Below, piece by piece: positions 1 to 6,236 of a stretch of 6,884 bases of DNA. Numbering within the stretch: position 1 is the stretch's first letter; each line of letters begins with the position of its first letter. The stretch is taken from NCBI GenBank assembly GCA_023139785.1, contig JAGLMX010000030.1, positions 1 through 6,884 on the forward strand. Reading direction: 5' to 3'. The notes beneath the pieces were generated by a model that was given only the letters and a program-made list of their open reading frames with translations, did not search any database and was not told where the DNA came from. This stretch comes from Candidatus Aenigmatarchaeota archaeon (GTDB lineage Archaea > EX4484-52 > B79-G9). Position numbers and translations under genes: made by a program.

Positions 1-1145
1 AGCCGCTTCTAAATGACGAGAACATCGAAGACATAAGCTGTGACGGCGCAAACATTCCTGTGTTTGTATATCACAGAAATCAAAAAATTGCATCAGTAAA
101 GACCACCGTCATGTTTGAAGAAAGAGAAGTACTGAGCGACTTTGTCATGAAACTTGCACAAAGATGTGGCAGGGCGGTTTCTGTGGCAGAGCCCATACTT
201 GAAGGAGCGCTGCCGGATGGCTCCCGGGTGCAGGCAATTCTTGAGACAGATATTGCGCGCAGGGGTTCTAATATTACGGTAAGAAAATTTTCAAAAGACC
301 CCATAACACCCGTACATCTTCTTAAATATAACACCACAAGTGCAAAAGTTTTGGCATATTTGTGGTATCTTGTGGAACACAGGTGCTCTATTTTAATTTG
401 CGGGCCGACTGCATCCGGAAAAACCTCTTTGCTAAATGCACTGTCCCTGTTTATAAATCCGTCAATGAAAATTGTATCTATTGAGGACACACCTGAGTTG
501 CGCCTTCCGCACTCGCACTGGGTGCCGGAAATCTCGCGTGAAGGCTTTGGTGTTGGAGACAGTAAAATCGGTGAAGTATCTCTTTTTGAGCTTCTGAAAG
601 GCGCGCTTAGGCAGAGGCCGGATTATATCATTGTTGGAGAAGTTCGTGGCCAGGAAGCATACATACTTTTTCAGGCAATGGCAACAGGCCATGCCGGGCT
701 TTCAACAATTCACGCGGATTCTATAGAAAAAGTCATTGACCGATTGACAACACCACCTATAAGCCTTCCGGCATCACTGGTAGAAACATTGAATCTTATT
801 GTGTTTATTAAAAGAGTGCGGCACGGGAAAGCATATGTACGAAGGCTTTTCGAGGTGCATGAAGTTCTCGGATACGATTTGGTCACAAAAAAGCCAAAGA
901 CGCGCATGGTTTTCAAATGGGATCCTATTATGGACAAATTTGAAATAGTCGCAGATTCAGAAGCTCTTGGCAAAATATGTGAAAGCGAGGGCGTTCCGGA
1001 AGCAGAAATGAAAAGAGACTTGTTTTTCAGAAAAAAGCTGCTTGAATGGATGATTGAAAACAGAATTGAAGATTATCGGGATGTTGGAAACATAATCGCG
1101 GAATATTATTCTGATGAGGAAAAAATCATAAATACAATATCATAA
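1..1145 (+). CDS. Type IV pilus/archaellum-type secretion ATPase (VirB11/PilT/FlaI family), 5' partial
   Basis: This is the cytoplasmic hexameric ATPase that would power assembly of a type IV pilus-like machine. The reading frame is open to the left edge (first full codon at base 3). A GTG at 60 looks like a start, but the codons before it read LLNDENIEDISCDG, the conserved end of the family's N-terminal domain, so 60 is internal. About 380 residues are visible; archaeal members are usually longer, so an N-terminal portion is missing. Motifs in order: Walker A GPTASGKT (402-425), acidic Asp box VSIEDTPEL, Walker B region RPDYIIVGEVRG, and His box GHAGLSTIHAD (687-719). The C-terminal tail contains RKKLLEWMIENRIEDYRDVG, typical of archaeal members. 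Platform genes follow after 24 bases. The family call is firm. Archaellum, adhesion pilus or secretion system cannot be separated from this gene alone. Confidence 0.95.
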   Translation, partial: PLLNDENIEDISCDGANIPVFVYHRNQKIASVKTTVMFEEREVLSDFVMKLAQRCGRAVSVAEPILEGALPDGSRVQAILETDIARRGSNITVRKFSKDPITPVHLLKYNTTSAKVLAYLWYLVEHRCSILICGPTASGKTSLLNALSLFINPSMKIVSIEDTPELRLPHSHWVPEISREGFGVGDSKIGEVSLFELLKGALRQRPDYIIVGEVRGQEAYILFQAMATGHAGLSTIHADSIEKVIDRLTTPPISLPASLVETLNLIVFIKRVRHGKAYVRRLFEVHEVLGYDLVTKKPKTRMVFKWDPIMDKFEIVADSEALGKICESEGVPEAEMKRDLFFRKKLLEWMIENRIEDYRDVGNIIAEYYSDEEKIINTIS

Positions 1146-1159
1146 GTATAAAGGTTAGC

Positions 1160-1164
1160 AGGTG
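1160..1164 (+). promoter_or_regulatory. Ribosome binding site supporting the GTG start at 1170
   Basis: AGGTG lies 5 bases before GTG 1170 and matches the archaeal anti-Shine-Dalgarno sequence. It favours this GTG over the in-frame ATG at 1191. Confidence 0.6.
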
Positions 1165-1169
1165 TTTTT

Positions 1170-2078
1170 GTGCACATTAATGAGTCCTACATGCAGTTTG
1201 CATACAAGTATTTTGGAAAAATGTCAGAGTACTATTTCATGAAAACCTTCGAGGACATGAAAACAGATCTTCGAAAAGCAGGCATAAATGTTACCGTATC
1301 AGAATACATCTCTGTTTCACTTGCAACATCATCTATTGTCTTTGCAATATCAACACCCCTTTTTGCTGTAATCTCAACGCTATTTGTCGGGAACGTGGAG
1401 ACAATAACAACAGGGCAAGCGTATATTCTCGGGCTTCTTATGGGCCTTCTTGGAGGCGTGTTTTCAGCTACCCTGATTTTTCTATTTTTTCACAGTTATC
1501 CATCATTGATTATAGGAGAGCGCAAGAAAAAAATCAGTGATTCGCTTCCTTTTGCTACATTGTATCTTACAACAGTTGCAGGTAGTGGTACGCCACCAAT
1601 TGCGATGTTTAAAGCACTTTCAAGTTTTTCAGAGTATGGTGAAATTGCAAAAGAATCAAAACGAATATCTGAGGAAACAGAGATTATGGGTGTGAACTTC
1701 GTAGACGCCGTTGAAAACGCAGCGCGCAGAACGCCTTCAGATGATTTTCGAGACCTTTTATGGGGAATACACTCCATTTTGACTGTTGGCGGGGATTTGC
1801 GCCAATATTTGCATGGAAAGTCAATAGGGTTCATGCAGGACTACAGGCGCAGGCTTAATCAATTTACACAGCAGCTATCAATGTTTGTTGAGATGTATAT
1901 CACTGTTGTACTTGTCGGCTCTGTGTTCTTCCTCGTACTTTCAACAATCATGGGTGGTGTCGGGGGCGGCAGCGCAATTATTGTCGTAGTCCAGCTAATG
2001 CTTACATTTGTATTCCTGCCAATGGCATCGTTTGGTTTCCTCATACTCATAAAAGGCATTTCACCAACAACATCATGA
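1170..2078 (+). CDS. T2SF-domain membrane platform protein, first half (TadB/TadC/FlaJ-like)
   Basis: This is a polytopic membrane protein of the type II secretion F / FlaJ / TadC superfamily, the platform on which the ATPase acts. The 302 residues contain a cytoplasmic N-terminus (1-45), two hydrophobic segments (about 47-75 and 84-108), a cytoplasmic T2SF core (about 112-238), and two more hydrophobic segments (about 241-262 and 269-296). Core hallmarks are SLPFATLYLTTVAGSGTPP and an acidic/basic helical stretch ending GGDLRQYL. The glycine-rich linker GGVGGG lies between the last two segments. The start is GTG with a good ribosome site; gene 1 ends 24 bases upstream. Usual archaeal FlaJ proteins carry two such cores in about 550 residues, so this is probably the N-terminal half of a split platform, with the partner at 2205-3110. 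That pairing is inference. Confidence 0.88.
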   Translation: MHINESYMQFAYKYFGKMSEYYFMKTFEDMKTDLRKAGINVTVSEYISVSLATSSIVFAISTPLFAVISTLFVGNVETITTGQAYILGLLMGLLGGVFSATLIFLFFHSYPSLIIGERKKKISDSLPFATLYLTTVAGSGTPPIAMFKALSSFSEYGEIAKESKRISEETEIMGVNFVDAVENAARRTPSDDFRDLLWGIHSILTVGGDLRQYLHGKSIGFMQDYRRRLNQFTQQLSMFVEMYITVVLVGSVFFLVLSTIMGGVGGGSAIIVVVQLMLTFVFLPMASFGFLILIKGISPTTS

Positions 2079-2085
2079 AACCTCT

Positions 2086-2196
2086 ATGCGACCTGTCCTA
2101 ATGGGCTGGCTTAATTGGTTCGGTTTCAAGCGGTTCAAACTTTCCAACCGGAAACCCCTCCCTAGAGGGCGGAGTTTCAACGGCTGCAAATCATAG
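2086..2196 (+). CDS. Possible small basic protein or leader peptide, 31-36 residues (uncertain)
   Basis: A short ORF fills most of the gap between the two platform genes. Starting at ATG 2086 it has 36 codons; from ATG 2101 it has 31 and begins MGWLNWFGFKRFKL. The N-terminal part is aromatic and amphipathic and the rest is rich in Arg and Lys. It stops with TAG at 2194-2196, 8 bases before the next gene's ATG. No convincing ribosome site precedes either ATG. The ORF overlaps both alternative hairpins at 2122-2183. It could be a leader peptide, a small subunit, or chance; I do not recognise it. Confidence 0.22.
   Translation: MRPVLMGWLNWFGFKRFKLSNRKPLPRGRSFNGCKS
2122..2183 (+). promoter_or_regulatory. 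Two mutually exclusive RNA hairpins in the platform-gene spacer
   Basis: A central strand (AACCGGAAACC, 2146-2156) can pair in either direction. Upstream, GGTTTC (2122-2127) and CGGTT (2131-2135) pair with GAAACC and AACCG, giving 11 base pairs with an AAG bulge and a 10-base loop. Downstream, 2151-2162 pairs with 2167-2178 (10 Watson-Crick pairs and two symmetric mismatches, loop TAGA). It extends by CCG 2148-2150 to CGG 2181-2183 across an AA bulge. The two outer arms are near-direct repeats (GTTTCAAGCGG and GTTTCAACGG). No T-run follows, so this is not a simple terminator. A role in attenuation, processing or differential expression of the second platform half is inferred only. Confidence 0.45.
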
Positions 2197-2204
2197 GTAT
2201 TCGT

Positions 2205-3110
2205 ATGGCCAAAAGAAAATATACTACAGAAGAGCTCATAAAAAAAGTTTCACTTGGAGGTGGAGCTTTTCTTCTTGCCGTAGGGCTGATTCTCAGTATG
2301 GTCGGCTCACGTATAGTCGGCATAATGTTTTTGATATTGGCAGTCATCATCGGTGTCGTGCCTTTTTCTATATATCAGTACTTCAAATTCAACAAATATG
2401 CAAAGATGGAGGAGCAATTTCCGCGATTCATGAAAGATTTTTCAGAGTCTGTAAAAGGAGGCATGGGGTTTCCGCAGGCTCTTGATATGGCTGCAAAGAC
2501 AGACTACGGTGCCTTAAGCCCTGAAGTTCTTAAGGCGTCAAATCAGGTTTCGTGGGGAATGCCCTTTCCGAGAGCCATGAAAAAATTTGCTGAACGGCTT
2601 AAGGGAAGCAAAGTTATGCGGCAATCATTTGCACTTGTGAATGAGGCGTTTATTGCAGGAGGCAATGTGGCAGATATCATGGAATCTATTGCTGAAAACA
2701 TTGGTGCAATACGTAATATTGAAGACGAGCGAAAATCTGCAATGTCCCAGCAGGTTTTCATTATGTATTTCATATATGCCATGTTTTTAGGCATTATTGT
2801 CGCATTGTATAAGCTTCTGGTACCAATGATTAGCGTTATTTCTTCTGCAGAGGCAGGTGATATGTTTGGAGGGGGCGGCTCTTTTGACAATTGTTCTGTA
2901 GTTCCATTACTTTGTGGCCTTGGGGAAGCCATTGGTTTTTCCGGGGATCACGTTTACTTTAAGACACTTTTCTTTTGCATGTCAATTGTTCAGGGAATTT
3001 CATCAGGCATTCTTGCAGGGGCCATAGGCGAAGGAAAAGTTGTTGCAGGCACAAAGCATGCGGTTTTGCTGGTTATATCGGCAATGGTTGTGTTCATAAT
3101 GTTTATTTAG
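2205..3110 (+). CDS. T2SF-domain membrane platform protein, second half (TadC/FlaJ C-terminal-like)
   Basis: This is the second polytopic platform protein of the T2SF/FlaJ/TadC superfamily (301 residues). Hydrophobic segments lie at about 17-33, 36-56, 183-207, 252-275 and 283-301, with a cytoplasmic core at about 60-182. The core opens with EEQFPRFMKDFSESVKGGMG, a recognisable T2SF signature. The C-terminal SSGILAGAIGEGKVVAGTKH matches the conserved last part of archaeal FlaJ-type proteins, which marks this as the C-terminal half of a split platform. The ATG start is preceded by AGGT at 2195-2198 with 6 bases of spacing. It shares a reading frame with the upstream half, but the spacer has three in-frame stops (2076, 2112, 2163), so the genes are truly separate. 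It likely forms a heteromeric membrane platform with the 1170-2078 product (inference). Confidence 0.9.
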   Translation: MAKRKYTTEELIKKVSLGGGAFLLAVGLILSMVGSRIVGIMFLILAVIIGVVPFSIYQYFKFNKYAKMEEQFPRFMKDFSESVKGGMGFPQALDMAAKTDYGALSPEVLKASNQVSWGMPFPRAMKKFAERLKGSKVMRQSFALVNEAFIAGGNVADIMESIAENIGAIRNIEDERKSAMSQQVFIMYFIYAMFLGIIVALYKLLVPMISVISSAEAGDMFGGGGSFDNCSVVPLLCGLGEAIGFSGDHVYFKTLFFCMSIVQGISSGILAGAIGEGKVVAGTKHAVLLVISAMVVFIMFI

Positions 3111-3155
3111 TGCATGCATCACAAGTTATTGTACAGCTAAATCTTGCTGCATGCA
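3111..3155. repeat. Two copies of the palindrome TGCATGCA in a 69-bp intergenic gap
   Basis: TGCATGCA occurs at 3111-3118, directly after the platform gene's stop codon, and again at 3148-3155. Each copy is self-complementary, and the two can also pair with each other as the arms of a hairpin. No TATA-like element is obvious in the gap. The copies could be a regulatory dyad or an RNA hairpin, or chance. Confidence 0.3.
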
Positions 3156-3179
3156 AAAAATACAAAGGATAAGAAAAAA

Positions 3180-3887
3180 ATGTATCTAAAAGAACACAGG
3201 CGCGCACAAATTAGTATGGAATATGTAGTCGGATTTCTCTTTTTTATCATTGCACTGCTTTTTGTTGTGTTTAGTGTGCTTGACAAATTGCCGCAGTATT
3301 ATGATGAGAGCCACAACACGCTTTTGCATGAGAGCGCCTGGTTTGCAAGCCAGAAAGCTATGAGCTATGCCTCTGTGGGAGGCACACTAAATTTTTCAGC
3401 TGTTAATGAGTTTTCAAACTGCGATATATACACCAGACATTATCCGGGTTCTGATGAATTCACAAATGGTGTGGGCAATTATACTCATTTGAAATCAGTG
3501 TTTGGGCTTGACGATGTCCACGGATTCCGCATGAGTGTAAAATCGTTTTCAATATTGATGCATAACGAAAGCAGCGGAACAAATTATACCGGCCCATTCA
3601 ATATTGACGGAACAACTGGATTGTTTGAGATATTCAATTACACTGATGAAATATACGACGGCATTCATATTGGAAGCTCGTATTCAAAAGAAAATGATAT
3701 TGTCACAATAGCATCACAAGATTACGCTGTTGGAAAAATAGATCCTTCAGGTAATTTTGTCATACTTTCAAAAACACTTGTTGAGTGTGGTAAGCATACT
3801 CTTATTGGCATGACCACTGCATCAGTAAAAAGATATACAACATATAATGGGTCTATTGCAATCGTGGAGATGATTTTGTGGGCTTAA
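3180..3887 (+). CDS. Class III signal-peptide pilin-like surface protein
   Basis: This is an exported protein of the archaeal type IV pilin/archaellin class, 235 residues from ATG 3180. The N-terminus has a short basic leader ending HRRA, then QISMEYVVGFLFF and a hydrophobic helix to about residue 34. The expected prepilin peptidase cut is A9|Q10, leaving Glu at mature position 5. The ectodomain has two cysteines (C81, C203) and six N-X-S/T sequons, consistent with glycosylation. Residues about 150-197 resemble modules in the next gene. The C-terminus ends VEMILWA, a beta-like pattern with Trp next to last. ATG 3180 was chosen over an in-frame TTG at 3144 because it gives a standard short leader and has GGAT at 3167-3170. 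The size suggests a minor pilin more than a bulk filament subunit (inference). Confidence 0.87.
   Translation: MYLKEHRRAQISMEYVVGFLFFIIALLFVVFSVLDKLPQYYDESHNTLLHESAWFASQKAMSYASVGGTLNFSAVNEFSNCDIYTRHYPGSDEFTNGVGNYTHLKSVFGLDDVHGFRMSVKSFSILMHNESSGTNYTGPFNIDGTTGLFEIFNYTDEIYDGIHIGSSYSKENDIVTIASQDYAVGKIDPSGNFVILSKTLVECGKHTLIGMTTASVKRYTTYNGSIAIVEMILWA
3866..3874 (+). promoter_or_regulatory. Strong ribosome binding site for the GTG start at 3878
   Basis: GGAGATGAT lies inside the end of the upstream gene, 3 bases before GTG 3878. It differs by one base from the ideal archaeal GGAGGTGAT, so it favours GTG 3878 over ATG 3893 and indicates tight translational coupling. Confidence 0.6.
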
Positions 3888-5815
3888 TTAGAATGTCTCA
3901 AAGAAAAGGATTTATGCACAGTATTGAAGGCTTGTTTGCTGCAACAATTATTTTTTTCTATGCAATACAACTTTTTCAGGGCATGTCTGTTGAGAAGATA
4001 GACTGGGTGGATGCCTCATCTAAACAGGAAATGCAGGAGTTTCTTATTGCTGCAAAAAATTCCGATTTGGCTGATATGGTGTTTTACGGAGATTTTTCAA
4101 ATTTCATTTATGTAACACGGCATTTTCTTGGTGAAAGCAGAGGATATTCCCTGAAAATTGATAATCTTCCAAAACACATTTTTGAGGTAGGTATGTTGAC
4201 CGAAACCATCGTCACTGTAGAGGCAACAATAAATTCAAGCGATTGCCTGGTTCCGACAGGACACTCCTGCTATGAATCCACATTTAAGGGCATTGACTAT
4301 GTTTTGGCAGACGATGATTCCGAAGTGCCTGATAAAGAAAAATACAATATGATGTATTTTGATTTTGACTCAAGCGGAACATATGAGGCATCAGAAGGGC
4401 CCTTTGTAGAGACCAACGTGCTTTTTATCGGCGGCGCATACTGGAGCATCGGGAATATACACAACAATAGCGGGAACGTGAGTTTTTGGGATGCCGAATC
4501 GCTTGCACATACAAAGCAACACGTACGGGATTTTCGAATAAATGAAAGACAAACCAATATCTCTATTAGGGGGACGCTATTTTCAGAGAACCTGCTTGTA
4601 TTTGATGCCATAATAATTCCGGCAGAAATAACTGATATAACAGCATACGAAAGCACAATATCCGCATATGTGACGCAAGGCGGCGGCGTTGTCAGGCTGA
4701 AGAATATAACGGCTCAGGCAGACATAAACAATGCCGAAAAAAACATTTTTGCAATTTCATGGGTTAACTATGATGTACGGGGCATTGGGTCAGAGGGCAT
4801 TCTTACAAACGTTTCTGCAAGCGAAAGAATTTATGCTGCAGGAAAATACTTTATTTCTTCAGGAATATCTGTAGATACCGTTTCAACCAATACCGCAGGC
4901 TATTTTACAGAAAACATACCTAATAACGACACAGCGCATATAGGCCATGTATCTCTTGGAAAAAATGAGTATGCAGTTCTCGTAACAAATACATCCTCGT
5001 CTCCTGTATATAATTCGTTTAGGATTGATCTAGACCAAAATAGCAATTTCACTGATGAGGTTGCGGGTGCCGTTGGCGACAGCATAATAATTGACTCAAA
5101 CAATTATGATGTAGGATACATTATTGAAACAGGACTTGACATAACACTGCGCCCAAACCGCAGCCACGAGTTTCGTGGTGTGATGGAACCGTATGGAAGT
5201 GTGTATCCGGAAAGCAAGTCAGAAAAAAACATATTCGTGAAATCAAAGACAAAAAAATACAATGTCACTGAACGAAACATAGATGCTCTGGTAGAAACAG
5301 CCACTGCGGCATGCACCGCAGGAGAGGCTACAATGCCTCCCGGGGAACATTTATGTGGCACGTTTTCTGCAGGAGTGAATTATAAATTTTCAATAACAAA
5401 CGCAAGCACAATATATGACACGATAAATGTAGATTTTAATGGCGATGATATATATAACGACGACGGCGAAGGACCTTATAAAAATGGAGCGCATATAGTT
5501 TTTGGTCCGGAAACGTATAGGGTAGTAATGGATTCAAATGGCGCACTTGTAAGCTGGCGGCTTTATGATCGTTGGTCTGTTCCTTATGGAACTGTAAATT
5601 ATCTTGGCGAGGGAATCGCAATCTGGATGCCGGACAATCAGGTGTCTGATGATGAATGGAGCCTATTTGAGGCAGCGCTTGTGGCTTCAGGAAAAAGCAG
5701 CTTTGAATTTGCAAAGGGCGCTGCACATGGTGTCTGGGCTGTTTCAAGTAGTGTATTTTTTGCCAACAAAGAAACATACATGCCTTATGGCGTAACTCTC
5801 AAAATGTGGTATTAA
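3878..5815 (+). CDS. Large exported pilin-like protein with three acidic-loop modules
   Basis: This 645-residue protein overlaps the upstream gene by 10 bases. The basic start QRKGFMHSIEG leads into one hydrophobic helix (about 17-35), a pilin-like N-terminus; a cut after KG (residue 11) is possible but not canonical. The rest is a long ectodomain with about a dozen N-X-S/T sequons. Three related modules occur: about 157-201 (DFDSSGTYEASEGPF), 381-427 (DLDQNSNFTDE) and 515-560 (DFNGDDIYNDDGEGPY). Modules 1 and 3 follow cysteine pairs C123/C131 and C479/C493. The Asp-rich loops resemble calcium-binding loops. Residues 236-275 (FDAIIIPAE, then YVTQGGGVVRL) resemble a Rossmann-like or amidotransferase-like fold without visible catalytic residues. 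The C-terminus ends VTLKMWY. It is probably a minor pilin, tip adhesin or surface sensor; the exact function is not recognised. Confidence 0.85.
   Translation: MGLIRMSQRKGFMHSIEGLFAATIIFFYAIQLFQGMSVEKIDWVDASSKQEMQEFLIAAKNSDLADMVFYGDFSNFIYVTRHFLGESRGYSLKIDNLPKHIFEVGMLTETIVTVEATINSSDCLVPTGHSCYESTFKGIDYVLADDDSEVPDKEKYNMMYFDFDSSGTYEASEGPFVETNVLFIGGAYWSIGNIHNNSGNVSFWDAESLAHTKQHVRDFRINERQTNISIRGTLFSENLLVFDAIIIPAEITDITAYESTISAYVTQGGGVVRLKNITAQADINNAEKNIFAISWVNYDVRGIGSEGILTNVSASERIYAAGKYFISSGISVDTVSTNTAGYFTENIPNNDTAHIGHVSLGKNEYAVLVTNTSSSPVYNSFRIDLDQNSNFTDEVAGAVGDSIIIDSNNYDVGYIIETGLDITLRPNRSHEFRGVMEPYGSVYPESKSEKNIFVKSKTKKYNVTERNIDALVETATAACTAGEATMPPGEHLCGTFSAGVNYKFSITNASTIYDTINVDFNGDDIYNDDGEGPYKNGAHIVFGPETYRVVMDSNGALVSWRLYDRWSVPYGTVNYLGEGIAIWMPDNQVSDDEWSLFEAALVASGKSSFEFAKGAAHGVWAVSSSVFFANKETYMPYGVTLKMWY
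4346..5557 (+). repeat. Three diverged protein modules within the large exported protein
   Basis: Module spans are about 4346-4480, 5018-5158 and 5420-5557. The shared pattern is an Asp-rich loop, then (in copies 1 and 3) EGP plus an aromatic residue, a short strand, a conserved Tyr, and a closing strand. Copy 2 lacks EGP and the preceding cysteine pair. The similarity is at protein level only; no DNA repeat is visible. A further relative lies in the upstream gene at about 3627-3770. Confidence 0.55.
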
Positions 5816-6181
5816 ATGAAATATAACAAAAGGCGAAAAGGTCAGTTTTATATGGCAAGCGCAATCGTAATGATTGTAATACTTTATGGGATGTCTGATT
5901 TCATAAAAATACAGTCTTTTGATGCGAGAGGCATTCAGGCCCATGAGCTGCCGCGAATTGTGCGCGAGCTTGAAGGAAATCTTAACGCAACAGTCGTTAC
6001 ATCCTCTGCAGAAGATGTTTCAGGCAATCTTGACGAGCTTATTGCTGCTGAGGCAACGTCGCTTCAATCCAGGGGATATTCACTCGAGTTAATATATAAT
6101 GCCACAAGCAATCCAATAACAGCGGATATTTGTATTACGCGCCAGGGTATGCGTTTTGAGAAAAAGATTTTTTTGGGATGA
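5816..6181 (+). CDS. Small pilin-like membrane-anchored protein
   Basis: This 121-residue protein starts immediately after the upstream stop (TAAATG), so translation is probably coupled; the only upstream ribosome-site candidate is a weak GTGGT. The N-terminus is KYNKRRKGQFYMASAIVMI, a basic leader ending in KG|Q then a hydrophobic helix (about 12-30), which fits prepilin peptidase processing after G9. Mature position 5 is Ala, not the usual Glu, as in some pseudopilins. The soluble part has two sequons (N57, N95), one Cys (C106), and SRGYSLEL, closely matching SRGYSLKI in the large upstream protein. It is likely a minor pilin of the same complex (inference). Confidence 0.82.
   Translation: MKYNKRRKGQFYMASAIVMIVILYGMSDFIKIQSFDARGIQAHELPRIVRELEGNLNATVVTSSAEDVSGNLDELIAAEATSLQSRGYSLELIYNATSNPITADICITRQGMRFEKKIFLG
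6168..6174 (+). terminator. Possible T-run terminator at the end of the pilin operon
   Basis: Seven T residues lie in the last codons of the small pilin-like gene, just before a new promoter. Archaeal RNA polymerase often terminates at T-runs without a hairpin. The run is short and inside a coding region, so this is tentative. Confidence 0.3.
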
Positions 6182-6183
6182 TT

Positions 6184-6200
6184 TCTTAAACTATATATAG
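6184..6200 (+). promoter_or_regulatory. Archaeal promoter (BRE-like and TATA box) for the lipoprotein gene
   Basis: CTATATATAG (6191-6200) is a strong TATA-box candidate, preceded by CTTAAA in the BRE position. Transcription would start roughly 25 bases downstream, near 6220-6225, leaving a short leader before ATG 6237. GTGAT at 6223-6227 could act as the ribosome site. This makes the lipoprotein gene a separate transcription unit from the pilin genes. Confidence 0.6.
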
Positions 6201-6236
6201 CCGGGCGTGTTAAAAATAAGCAGTGATGTGTCTTAT

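Noticed and set aside
60..1145. GTG at 60 as the true start of the ATPase
   Set aside because: The codons before it continue conserved family sequence (IEDISCDG) to the window edge, and no ribosome site precedes it.
2130..2140. tRNA T-loop-like string GGTTCAAAC
   Set aside because: The flanking bases do not form the 5-bp T-stem (AGCGG versus TTTCC), and no acceptor or anticodon arms are present.
2123..2184. Repeated GTTTCAA as a CRISPR fragment
   Set aside because: There are only two short copies, both part of competing hairpin arms; no repeat-spacer periodicity or cas gene is present.
2076..2205. Platform gene broken by a frameshift or single stop (pseudogene)
   Set aside because: Both halves are full T2SF units with their own start and ribosome site, the frames match, and three in-frame stops separate them. 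This fits two real genes.
2975..3172. Forward ORF overlapping the end of the second platform gene
   Set aside because: It overlaps the conserved platform C-terminus in another frame; its Cys/His/Arg-rich composition is that of a shadow frame.
3144..3180. TTG at 3144 as the start of the class III pilin gene
   Set aside because: It would add 12 lysine-rich residues to an already complete short leader, and ATG 3180 has a better context.
5436..5777. Reverse-strand ORF of 113 codons, and other antisense ORFs across the window
   Set aside because: They lie opposite well-supported genes, have low-complexity or biased composition, and show no recognisable motif.
5604..5795. Forward ORF of 63 codons within the large exported protein gene
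   Set aside because: It is an out-of-frame shadow of the conserved C-terminal region, with no ribosome site or motif.
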